Positions 44,449 through 54,089 of a stretch of DNA of 64,000 nt are shown piece by piece. A model generated the notes under the pieces. It searched no databases and had not been told where the DNA came from. It was given only the letters and a program-made list of their open reading frames with translations. Origin of the DNA: Euphorbia lathyris (taxonomy: Eukaryota; Streptophyta; Magnoliopsida; Malpighiales; Euphorbiaceae); NCBI RefSeq assembly GCF_963576675.1, contig NC_088919.1:50304501-50368500 (forward strand), written 5' to 3'. How positions within the stretch are numbered: the stretch's first letter is position 1; the number at the start of each line of letters is the position of its first letter. Made by a program: the position numbers and the translations under genes.

Positions 44449-44841
44449 GAGCGAATCGAGGGCCGATGAACAAGGTTCCTACCATTGGAACTGCGTTTCT
44501 GAATCTTGCTGAATATGCTTCTACTGCTGAACCTAAAGAGTTGGAGCTACGGCTCCCTCTTTCGCTTCATTCGGGTTCTCTCAAGCCTCAAGTCTTCTTC
44601 TGTGTATGTTTTCGGATTCCCTGTATTTTTCGTGTTTGTTTATCCCGAAATTTTGGTTTTGTTTGTTATTCTAAAGTTTGCATTGATGTTACAGATATCA
44701 CTTAGCTTATTGGAATTGAGAACTGCTCCGGAAGAGCCTATACAACGAGCTATAGTGCCTGATTCATCACCGCCTCATTCAGCTGAAACTGTTTCGCCTG
44801 AGAAGGATGAGCTTTCTGCAATTAAAGCTGGCCTCAGAAAG
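44449..44841 (+). pseudogene. Captured gene fragment: NT-C2 domain protein, two exons
   Basis: The first exon, 44449-44603, reads in phase from a consensus acceptor (GANRGPMNKVPTIGT, then AFLNLAEYASTAEPKELEL) to a donor TTCTGT/gtatgt. The second, 44695-44841, starts after 'gttacag' (ISLSLLELRTAPEEP) and ends at AGAAAG/gtaaag. The spliced reading is continuous and resembles the N-terminal C2 (EEIG1/EHBP1-type) domain of plant proteins, whose core has GTA-x-LNLAEYAS and LSLLELRT. Intact introns show DNA-level capture, not a retrocopy. Only part of the domain is present, with no start or end of a gene, so this is a fragment. The family call is from memory of the motif. Confidence 0.6.
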
Positions 44842-45690
44842 GTAAAGATATTTACGGAGTATGTATCGATGAGGAGAGCTAAAAAAGCTTGTCGTTTTAA
44901 TTACTGGAAGGATTTTATAATGACTTGTGTTTAGCAGCAATGGATGGAACCCATTGGGAGTTTCAAATTGAGTTTAACACTACTGTTAGATATTCTTATT
45001 GCACATTTTGACTTAAATAATATGATTTATGTGCAGCCTTCTCCTTTGTTCGTTTGACAGTTTGAACTAAAAAAATTTTCTTTTGTTCGTTTGGCAGCCT
45101 TCTCCCTTTCTATTGATTTATGTACAGTCACCATCTTCAAACTGTTCGTTTGCTGTCATGACTGAAGCTTTTGACTAGTTGCAGGTGCCTTATTGAGTTG
45201 GCTTTATTATGTTTCCAAAGGATTAGCAATCGTGCTCTTCTAGAAATGGGAAATCGATGTAAGTTCTTGCATGCTCTTCTTCCGGTGTCAAATTGCACAA
45301 TATCTGTCATTCTGCAACATTGCATATTGCAATTTAAGTGCTTGATTTAGAAAGTAATAGGAAACTTTTTTTTCCAGTCTTTCTTGATCTAGGTGTTGAG
45401 TATTTATGATTTCTCTGCTTGCATGTGTTGAGTATTTATGATTTCTCTGCTTGCATTTGTAGATAATTGGGTACTCTTTTGGAACAAAGGAGGCTATTGG
45501 TTTTGCACGTTCATGTCTTTTGTGGCTCAGGTAAAATCTATAAGATATGCAATCAGGTAAAAGAGTTGATGTTTTAATATATGATATTGAGGTTGAAAAT
45601 GTATTCCTCTTAACATCAGTGACCAGATAGGTATTTCTTATTTGTGATACGGGTTTTACAATTTCTACACGTGTTGATAGTCTAAATGTG
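44842..45690 (+). other. CACTA interior after the captured exons
   Basis: Intron-like DNA. A duplicated phrase 'tgttgagtatttatgatttctctgcttgcat' occurs at about 45396 and 45427. A possible short exon at 45464-45530 ends in a donor-like 'ctcag/gtaaaat'; its encoded peptide is not recognised. Confidence 0.4.
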
Positions 45691-45774
45691 TCTTCATATT
45701 CCTGCTGATGGAATTTTAGCTATTGGTCAGTCTCTTCCCGTTGATGAATCTAGCATGATTGGGAAAGCAAGATA
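45691..45774 (+). pseudogene. P-type ATPase fragment
   Basis: Encodes a run with PADGILAIGQSLPVDESSM, the conserved actuator-domain neighbourhood of P-type ATPases (usual form PADG...DESSMTGES). It ends at TAG shortly after (IGKAR). The most similar subgroup from memory is the plant autoinhibited Ca2+-ATPases. Only about 27 residues, so clearly a scrap. It lies about 850 bp after the NT-C2 exons, so CACTA seems to have collected pieces from two genes. Confidence 0.5.
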
Positions 45775-45821
45775 GTAAGGGTTCTTTGCATATTCTATTT
45801 TCAGTCATAATTCCATAGGGG

Positions 45822-46374
45822 TAGGGGTGAGCATCGGTTCGGTTTGGTTACTAACCGAACCGAACTGTCGGTTAACCGAACCGAAATTTGTCCTATTTTC
45901 ATAACCGAACCGAACCGAACAAGTTTGGTAACCGAATTTCATTTAACCGAAAATTTTCGGTTCGGTTTGGTTACCGACCGAATAACCGAAAACATAAAAT
46001 ATTTAATTTTTTCTACATTTTTATTTAATTAGTTTTCAAATAATATCCTTGTACAAAAGTTACAATTGAATAAATTAAAGGCTACTAAACCAAAATATAT
46101 ATATACAAAGATAAAAGTGTATTTTTTAGGGTTGGACTTTTTATTTATATATATATAAAGATAAAATTATATTTTTTATATTTATATATGAAGTTCGGTT
46201 CGGTTATCGGTTATACCAATATTTTTTTTCAATAACCGAACCGATAACCGATTACCAAATTGAGCTAAAATGAAAACCGAACCGAACCAGAATGTTAAAA
46301 TAACCGAACCAAACTAAAATTTCGGTTCGGTTATCGGTTTGGTAATCGGTTACCGGTTATTTTGCTCACCCCTA
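45822..46374. mobile_element. hAT-type MITE
   Basis: 553 bp, ends TAGGGGTGAGCA / TGCTCACCCCTA, perfect 8-bp duplication CATAGGGG (45814-45821, 46375-46382). The subterminal regions consist of repeated CGGTTCGGTT / AACCGAACCG words, the middle is AT-rich. Confidence 0.9.
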
Positions 46375-46739
46375 CATAGGGGTACTCATTTCATAAGTGC
46401 TATTTCTGCAGGTTCACAAGAATTCCAGTGGCAGTATGGTAAATATATAATATAACTTGTACATTATTATAATATAATTTCATAATGAGAATTTGCAATT
46501 GACATGAGTTATGTCAATTCTTGTATCAATGAAAGATTATCATTTCTTAGAATTTGAAAACCATGTATTGGACATATATTATGATACTCTATTTTATTTT
46601 GTAAGAGATTGTATATGTATGTTTTGGATCATTGTTTAGAAATATATTTATTATATTTCAGATTATACTTTCCGAAATTAGTCAAAATTTGCATTTATTA
46701 CAGGTTTAAATTATTCAAAAGAAATGCAATAAAAAAGAT

Positions 46740-47304
46740 GCAGATTGCAATTGTTGCAAATTTCAATTATAAATGTTGCAAAAAGCTACTAAATATTTGT
46801 AGGTTTCAGTTAAAATTGTTGCAAAAGCTAATAAATATGTTGCAGATGTCAGATAAAATTGTTGCAATTTCATTCAATTATGTTGCAATATCGACCTAAA
46901 ATTGTTGCAAATTCATAGCACTTGTTGCAAATTCATATGATTTATTGCAAATAGTAATATAAATGTTGCATTTGAAGCAATATTCGTGTTGCAGATCTAT
47001 TAAAATTGTTGCAAAAATTAAATAAATTAGTTGCATTTGATTTAATGCAACAATAATAATATGTTGGATTATTTTGTAAATTTATTGCTTTATCAAAAAT
47101 TTGTTGCAACTAATTAAAAAATATCCAACAATCGTTAATTGTAGCTATTGTTTACAAATTGTTGCATTAGCAAATAATGCTACAGGAGCATCCGCAACAA
47201 TTGGATTTTTGTTGCGTTAGGCCCATTTTTGGCCTACTGCAACTCAAAAAGGTGTCTAAGCCAACAATTTCACTTGGTTGCAGTAGGGGTTTTATGGTGT
47301 AGTG
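46740..47304. repeat. CACTA right subterminal repeat region
   Basis: Dense array of TTGTTGCAAA-type words (more than a dozen) leading to the terminal repeat. Mirror image of the left end. Confidence 0.75.
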
Positions 47305-47307
47305 AAA

Positions 47308-48322
47308 TAATCGAGGTAATGGTAGAGGTACTAATATGGGAAGAGGAGCTGGTAATACTTCTCAAGGAGCTAGAAATCAGGGTAATCAGTCAGATAGAGC
47401 TTCAACTCAACCTTGAACTTTTGCTATGACTCCACAAGAAGCTATTGCATCTGCAGAAGTTATCACTGGTACGATTTCTTTATTTGGAAAAGATGCTTAT
47501 CTTCTTATTGATCCTGGTGCTACACATTCTTTTGTGTCTCCATTATTTATGTCTGACATAATTTGGGAGTCAAAACTTATGCCAGAACGTTTAATTGTTA
47601 GCATGCCTATGGGAGAATCTTTAGTATGTACACATGTATATCCTAATTGTGAGGTGAAGTTAGGGGAGTCTTTTATACATGTGAATTTGATACCTTTGAT
47701 GGTGCAAACATTTGATGTCATCTTAGGCATGGATTCCTTATCTAAATATCAAGCAATGGTAGATTGTTCGAAAAAGAAAGTTAATCTAGTATTAGCTAGT
47801 GGAGAGGGATATGTGTTTCATGGTGAGAGAGGTGTACGTAGAAGTATAGTCACAGTTATGACAGCCATGAAAATGCTAAGGAAGGGATGTGATGCTTTCT
47901 TGGCATATCTGGTAGATAGTAATAAAGAATCTCCCAAATTAGAAGATGTGCCAATTGTGAATGAGTATCCAGATGTCTTTCCGGATGAAATACCAGGGTT
48001 ACCACCAGTAAGAGAAGTAGAGTTTGCAATTGATTTGCAGCCTGGTACTGCTCCTATATCACTTGCACCATATAGAATGGCACCGGCAGAAATGAAGGAA
48101 TTGAAGGTGCAGTTGCAGGAGTTATTGGATAAGGGATATATTCGACCTAGTGTATCACCATGGGGAGCTCCAGTTTTGTTTGTAAAAAAGAAGGATGGTA
48201 CAATGTGGTTATGCATTGATTATCGTCAACTGAACAAGGTTACTATTCGAAACAAGTATCCATTACCTAGAACTGATGATTTGTTTGATCAATTGCAAGG
48301 AGCAACCATATTAGCTGACGTT
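47308..48322 (+). pseudogene. pol: Gypsy gag tail, protease and truncated RT
   Basis: After the CACTA element the gag Arg/Gly/Asn-rich tail resumes (NNRGNGRGTNMGRG), with a TGA near 47414. The frame open from 47426 gives the retropepsin-like protease ([13 protein letters not shown], with Pro where active enzymes have Ser in DSGATHS; then [15 protein letters not shown]). It is followed by the start of reverse transcriptase: [35 protein letters not shown] and [21 protein letters not shown] is cut off at ATILADVE, long before the catalytic motif; the following 48 bases of open frame are LTR sequence. RNase H, integrase and any chromodomain are deleted. Confidence 0.87.
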
Positions 48323-48703
48323 GAGAATTTGTGGAGTAGTGTGATATGGGTTATGAGTAAGTCATAACTTGTCTATATAGGTGATGCTGGAAAATCAGAT
48401 TCGTACCTGAACCTTGTGATGCATTTTTCGACCAGATATAGGCCGAATCTGTCATTGAGTCCTAAATGAAAGTTCTTTATTTTTATCTTACGTTTCCAGG
48501 GGTTTTTGAATCGTCTTAATCGGACTCCGTATGAAAAAGTTATGCTGGAAATGACATATGTTGGTCATTTTAGCTTTAAACCAAAATTTGGTTTTTGCTT
48601 TGATTTTTCTTCTTATTTGAAAGATACTGCTAATGGTTTATATAATAAGTCAGTGGTAATGTCTCACCGTCTTATCTGATCTTATTTTAGGTCGGGTTTG
48701 ACA
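48311..48703 (+). repeat. Gypsy 3' LTR, 393-bp remnant
   Basis: Equals 26678-27070 of the 5' LTR. The first 1488 bp are missing, joined to RT through shared TTAGCTGAnGTTGA, i.e. a microhomology-mediated deletion. Ends TTGACA, then target duplication GAATA. Confidence 0.9.
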
Positions 48704-48708
48704 GAATA

Positions 48709-49005
48709 GCCCAGGGGACCTCCATGGAACGATGTTTAATTAGATTAACCACATACATCGAGTCAGACTCAACCCAAAGGTGATGCCAATTATTCTCCCA
48801 AGCTAATTCAATCGCGAAAATTGCAGCTTGTAATTCAGCCATATAGGCAAAAGAAGGAGGGATAAAAAACGCAAAACAACCTTTGGAGAAGCCGCGAGAG
48901 TTACGAAAAATGCCACCCGCCCCCGCCTCACCAGGTGCATCAAGAGCAGAGCCATCAACATTAACTTTAACCCAGCCAGGAGGAGGCTTAACCTAAACAT
49001 CATTT
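48709..49005 (-). pseudogene. LINE-type RNase H region, N-terminal part
   Basis: Minus-strand coding in one frame across the interval: PPPGWVKVNVDGSALDAPG, then GAGGIFRN, SFAYMAELQAAIFAIELAWE and WVESDSMYVVNLI. These are the first three catalytic regions of an RVT_3-type RNase H (Asp, Glu, Asp visible). It ends at MEVPWAI, exactly at the GAATA duplication; the C-terminal part is at 24977-25189. Upstream coding (reverse transcriptase, if this was a LINE) is absent, so it is 5'-truncated. A stand-alone RNase H-like host gene is the alternative. Confidence 0.8.
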
Positions 49006-50561
49006 AAAAAGTATATTATTTTTTATGTATTTGTGCACAAATTTTATATTAATTGGTTCAGAAAATAAAAGTTTTGCGTTTTTATAATAGGTTTGATGAT
49101 GAAATATGTTTAACCTAGATGAAATATTTGGGCTATTTATTTATTTTTTTTATTACATATGTACAACAAAACATGTGATAAGAATCTAAATAAGACGAGA
49201 CAAATACAATACCATATGTATACACGTATCTTTGATAGTAAAAGAAATATTTATGTTTTCATGTTTTGTCAAATTTGTATTTACGGAGTTTTTTGTTCAA
49301 AGGAAGACTGGGGTTTTCATTTTGCTAAAACCGAAGATCTTTTAGTTGGATATCGAAAAAATGACTGTTGGCGATCTTAAAATGGAAATTTTCTTGTTAG
49401 TACCAAATTGTATGCAACCAAATTTTTTATTTTCCGAAATCATCCTTTTCGGAGGTTTCTCTCTCTAAATGATCAATTTCTCTCTCCTCACAAAACAACG
49501 CCTAAATAATCTCAAAATTAAAAAGTTAAAGAATTAAAGTTATTTGTAATATCATCAAGTCTTTGTTTTGATATCGTCAATGCTCATTTTAATTTTGAGG
49601 TCCTTATTTTTAACAAAGCGAAAGACCTTAGTCATTTCTTGCTCGTAAAAAAAAAACCCAGTCCCCGTTTGGACAAAAAAAATTCACAGGTATCTGTTTG
49701 ACAAAACGTGAAAGCACCATGTTGTTTTAGACTTTTACCATAATTGATATGTTATTAGTGATAACATGACACGTGCACAAGTAGAGTAAAGATAACAAGA
49801 TTTGTGACTGGGGAGAGACTTCGCTAATATGGTTGGAAATTGGTCCAGTTTGTCAAAGTTAGGTCCTTAATTGTACCATTTAGAGTATTAGAAGATAAAA
49901 TCGCTTTTAGTCGATAGTTATCTCATATATATATATATATATATTTATATATTGATGCGAAAATTCAAAATTAGGTATAAATAACAGCAAAAGGCAATGA
50001 CTGATTCATGAATATTGACCTTAAGAGGTATTTGAGATATTCTCTTGTAATGTATGGGTGCTCTACACATAATTTTCATTGAGTTTTTCGACGGTCTGTG
50101 TAAGCTCATCCCACCCTCCCTCTAAGTAGCCCTTGGATTTTTCACTGGCGGAAAAATAGAGATGCACGGAAGTTTTGTTGCACCCTCAGCTACTCAATTT
50201 ACCTTGGAAAAACGGTTGCACTTTCACCCTCCACTAGAAGAAAAGTTTAAAAATGTTGCAATTGTATCCGAAAACCCTCTTCTCTGACTCCACCACTAGT
50301 ATGAATTAAGGGTGGCAACAGAGCGATGTAGGGATCGATACATCGCCCTCAATATTTTTTAGGGTGGTTTTGGAAAAATTTGAAATAAAATTCATGAATT
50401 TTTTTAACGCCTACACGGATGTCTACGGGTGACGAAGAATCCCCAAATGGTATGATCGCCGAAAGATAAATTGGGGAAAAGGAAGTTACTGAAATTGCTC
50501 AATTTTTCATATTTGATGTGCTCTCTAAATTATATGTTGATAATTTATCAAAAGATATATT
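49006..50561. other. AT-rich intergenic, no gene seen
   Basis: Short open frames (e.g. 49159-49380 plus) look accidental. An (AT)n microsatellite is near 49925-49945. No repeat termini recognised. Confidence 0.5.
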
Positions 50562-51106
50562 AGGGTAGTTTTACCTACACATTAGATCAATGTATTTTAG
50601 CCTAAATGGCCACTGAATTTTATCCATTTTAACATTATTATCACTGAACTTCAGTTTTTAACAATATGGCCATTGAACTCTACATTTTTTAACACCGGTG
50701 GTCACTCAACGTCCCAAAACGACCGTTGATGGACACAAAATAAAAAATTCAAAAAGCTAATGATATTCTAAAGAACTTTAATTCTTGAAAATTTTCGTTT
50801 TGAGGTCATTTAGGTGTTGTTTGATTAGGAGATAGTGAATTTGAAGAGAGAGACAGCTCCAAAAAAATGTGATTTTGGAAAATAAAAAAATATGGTTTCA
50901 TGGTAAATGTCGTTCTGAACAACTATAATTTTTGAATATTTTTATTTTGAGGTCGTTAACGGTTATTTTAAGGAGTTAATTAGAGTTGAGCGGTCACCGG
51001 TGTTAAAAGGTTTAAAGTCCAGTGGTCATACCGTTAAGAATTAAAGTTTAATAGCCACAATGTTAAAATGGATAAAGTTCAGTAGTCATGTATGTAGTTT
51101 ACCCTA
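50562..51106. mobile_element. Fold-back MITE 1
   Basis: About 545 bp. The left part, 'aggggt'-like end through CACTGAATTTTATCCATTTTAACATT, is inverted at the right as AATGTTAAAATGGATAAAG...TTTACCCT. It carries the phrase 'aacaccggtggtcactcaac' also found in MITE 3. Ends are approximate and no target duplication was resolved. Confidence 0.6.
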
Positions 51107-51200
51107 TTTTAGCCTTGCTATAATTCACAATAATATAATATTGAAAACTCTGGAATGAGGATAAAAAATGGAAATAACACAATTTTACAGTAAAATAAAT

Positions 51201-51545
51201 GGATAAGGTAGCAAAATAGGCCAACGGTTTTTAGGAAAGTATCAATTTAGGCTTCACGTACAAAATAACACCAATATGGGTCTAACGTTTAGAAAATGAC
51301 ACCAATTTAGACATCGATAACGGATTGGACACGTCATTTCTATTACTCCGTTAAGTTCTGATTTCTCCCCCCACATACAATTGACAAAACTTAATAGAGT
51401 AATATCAATGACGCGTCTCTTTCTGTTATCGAGGCCTCAATTGGTATCATTTTTGAAACGTTATGCCCATATTGGTGCTATTTTGTACGCAGAGCCTAAA
51501 TTGATACTTTTCAAAAAACCATAAGCCTATTTTGCTACCGTATCC
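51201..51545. mobile_element. Fold-back MITE 2
   Basis: 345 bp, almost entirely an inverted repeat with arms of about 150 bp. Left arm: GGATAAGGTAGCAAAATAGG ... TATCAATTTAGGCTTCACG. Right arm is its complement with scattered mismatches. It is a different family from its neighbours. Confidence 0.7.
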
Positions 51546-51575
51546 CTACAATAAAGGTATATGGTATGTTTTTTG

Positions 51576-52062
51576 GGTAAATTACACCTATGGCCACTGA
51601 ACTTTATCCATTTCAACATTGTGGCTACTAAACTTTACGCTTTTTAACACCGGTGGTGGCCACTCAACTTTAACCAAGTCCTAAATATGACCGTTAACGA
51701 CCTCAAAATGAAAATATTCAATAATTAAAGTTGTTCACAATGATATTTACCATGAAACCACATTTTTTATTTTCAAAAATCACCTTTTTGGAGCTTTCTC
51801 TCTCTAAAAATTCACTATTTCTCCTAATAAACAACACCTAAATGACTTCAAAACTAAAATTTTCAAGAATTAAAGTTCCTTAGAATATCATTAACTCTTC
51901 GATTTTTTTATTTTCAGACCGTCAGCGGTTGTTTTGAGGCATTGAGTGGCCACCGGTATTAAAAAGTGTAAAGTTCAATAGGCATGCATACCGTTAAGAA
52001 TTGAAGTTCAGTGGCCACAATATTAAATGGGTAAAGGTCAGTGTCCATGAGTGTAATTTACC
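51576..52062. mobile_element. Fold-back MITE 3
   Basis: About 487 bp with ends GGTAAATTACACCTATGG / its complement ...GTGTAATTTACC, flanked by similar 'tatgtttttt' sequence that may be a target duplication. Related to MITE 1 in the 'gaccgttaacgacctcaaa' and 'ggccact' blocks. Its right end also marks the start of the downstream tandem duplication. Confidence 0.6.
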
Positions 52063-52604
52063 ATATGTTTTTTTTACAAAACAAAATATTTAAAATTACA
52101 CGTTAAGTTCTGATGACAATCAATAGCATTTCTATTTTTTAAAAAATTACATTTACATATTGACAAAACATATACCCAAAATTGAATTGCAGCGGTGTGA
52201 AATAAATTTAAATATCAATTTAGTTCATAAACTGTCAAATTAGTTAAAAACGTGAAATGTCACCATATGATTTATGGTCTCGATTTAGGGAGTTGTGTTT
52301 TGTGAGAATATGTTTTATCAATATGTAAGGATAATTTTTTAAGGTAAAAATATTATTGATTATAATCAGAACTTAATAATCTAATTTATAATATTTTTTA
52401 AAAGTAATTTATAATCCTTTATTTTGTAAATAAAACATACCACATGTCTTTGGTTTTCAAATTAGGTAAACCATAAACCTTTTTTTCACGTACCTTTCCA
52501 TAATTTTTTAGTCAGTATATTTTCTTAAAGGAAATCTCTACGTTAATTTAACCTTTTTCTACAAAAATTTTCTTAAATTTTTTACTTGTAATTAAAAATA
52601 ATTT

Positions 52605-52609
52605 CTAAC

Positions 52610-52651
<42 letters not shown>

Positions 52652-52898
52652 TTTTCGAGATCTTCACGGCCGGTTTTTCGGAGGTAGAGGCGAAGATCCT
52701 TACGGTTCGGAGATAGTAACATCCACCGCCGCTCAAATTTAATCTTTGAAGGTAAACCTTTCCTCGCTCCCAGCCTGTATCCAAAAATTTCAGTTTTCCT
52801 CCGGCTTCGTGAATTCGAATACCCACGGTTCTCGACACCCCATATATAAATATCTTAAATTGTGTTATACCAAATAGAGGACCACGACCGTTGTCCAT
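52605..52898 (-). CDS. Hypothetical ORF, duplicated copy A
   Basis: ATG at 52898 (MDNGRGPLFGITQFKIFIYG), open to a TA-microsatellite end at 52605; the frame is also open upstream for 23 codons. It contains LDTGWERGKVYLQRLNLSGG. The same frame is kept open in the duplicate at 57227-57496 with only a few substitutions, but that follows from high nucleotide identity alone. Not recognised. It could be an exon, a leader, or chance. Confidence 0.25.
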
Positions 52899-52967
52899 AG
52901 AGACCTTGGAGTACACAAAATAAAGACAAAGTCTCAATTCCCTTCCCAATTTTCTCCAACACACCAC

Positions 52968-54084
52968 ACCTCTCCTTATCTCAATTATCTAAAACAAACC
53001 CTATCAATTTTCACACACACATGTACAAGATGAAAACAAACCAGCACAAAATAAGGGTTAATTTAGTTTTAAGATTATTAAAAAAGTTTAATTTTACTTC
53101 CATCATATAAAACAAATCAATTTTGTCTCAATAGTAAGCATCCTAACTCAATTATACTCTTCTTTCTAGGAAATGTCACTTACTTGTTATTACTTTTAAA
53201 AGCACAAAATTTAACTAAACTTTCTAACATAAAGATAAAAATGAGTTGAAAAAAATTACCATGAAAATAAAATTGAGCTGTTTTATACAATAAGAATAAA
53301 ATATATATTTTTAATACTCTTGGGGTAAATTTTGTTAATATTCCAAATAATTTTGTTTTAATACTTTAGGTAATTTACACCCATGATCTTTTAACTTTTT
53401 ACTTGTTTTCATTATGACCTCTGAACTTTAAAGATGAACATTGTGATTATTGAACTTTGCACTATATTACATAATTACATTGTTTACCGTTGATCAATAT
53501 ATGCACTCCAATAATAGTTAATCCTCTGTTATAAACTTGGTGAAAATGATATTTTAAACGATTTTAATTTTAGAACTTTGGATTTTGACGTCATTTAAGT
53601 GTTATTTAGTTAGGAAATGATTGTTTAAAGAGAAAAATCTAAAAAATAATAATTTGAAAAATCTAAAATGGTAGTTAAGTGTCTGCATTTTTTTTAATCT
53701 AGACTGTTAGTAAAGAGTAAATTTGATATAATACTAATTTGGACCAAAAAAAAAAAATATATATATATATATATACCATCTGTTAAACTAACACCCCGTT
53801 TATTTGTTATCCATTCGTTTGTTGAAAAATATTGAATAAGAAAAAATCTTGTTTTGAAAATAATTTTTTTTTGTATTTAATTACAATCGAAAAATAAAAA
53901 GTCACAATGACTACTTTTAAAAGGTAAAAAAAAATATAGCAAGATTTAAAGACTAAAATAGTACAATATTTCCTCACATTCATTGTATTTTTTTTCCACT
54001 AATCTAAGATTTTAGTAAGCATAAAAAAACCAAAAAAATCTACTGTACAAACAAACGGAATTTAAAATCCAAAAGTTTGCTACA
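52968..54084. other. Unit A interior, AT-rich
   Basis: No gene. Half of a 'ggtaatttacacccatgatc' MITE-like sequence starts at 53369. (AT)n near 53757-53774. Parallel sequence lies at 57560-58670. Confidence 0.5.
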
Positions 54085-54089
54085 TAGAT

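Larger units (their letters stand above)
40646..47304. mobile_element. CACTA transposon carrying host gene fragments (Pack-type)
   Basis: 6659 bp. The left end is CACTATACCATAAAACC; the right end is the complement of CACTACACCATAAAACC. The 3-bp duplication AAA (40643-40645, 47305-47307) fits CACTA elements, and excision in thought restores the gag frame. Both subterminal regions are full of TTGTTGCA-like repeats, the expected transposase-binding array. No TnpA/TnpD-like coding was seen, so it is non-autonomous. Inside are a tRNA-derived SINE, a poly(A)-tailed segment, exons of an NT-C2 gene, a P-type ATPase fragment and a hAT MITE. Confidence 0.9.
25190..48703 (+). mobile_element. Tekay-like Gypsy retrotransposon, 23.5 kb with nested insertions, 3' deleted
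   Basis: Outer element of a nest, with target duplication GAATA on both sides. 5' LTR 25190-27070, iMet PBS, gag (split three ways), protease and the start of RT are present. The rest of pol and the first 1488 bp of the 3' LTR are deleted. The gag pattern, iMet PBS and RT motifs ([34 protein letters not shown]) suit the chromovirus/Tekay-Del branch; the clade is inference. It is interrupted by an Athila element and a CACTA transposon, both within gag. Confidence 0.88.

Noticed and set aside
46609..46899. 96-residue frame near the CACTA right end as a transposase
   Set aside because: It is built from the subterminal repeat words and AT-rich DNA, with no TnpA/TnpD motif.
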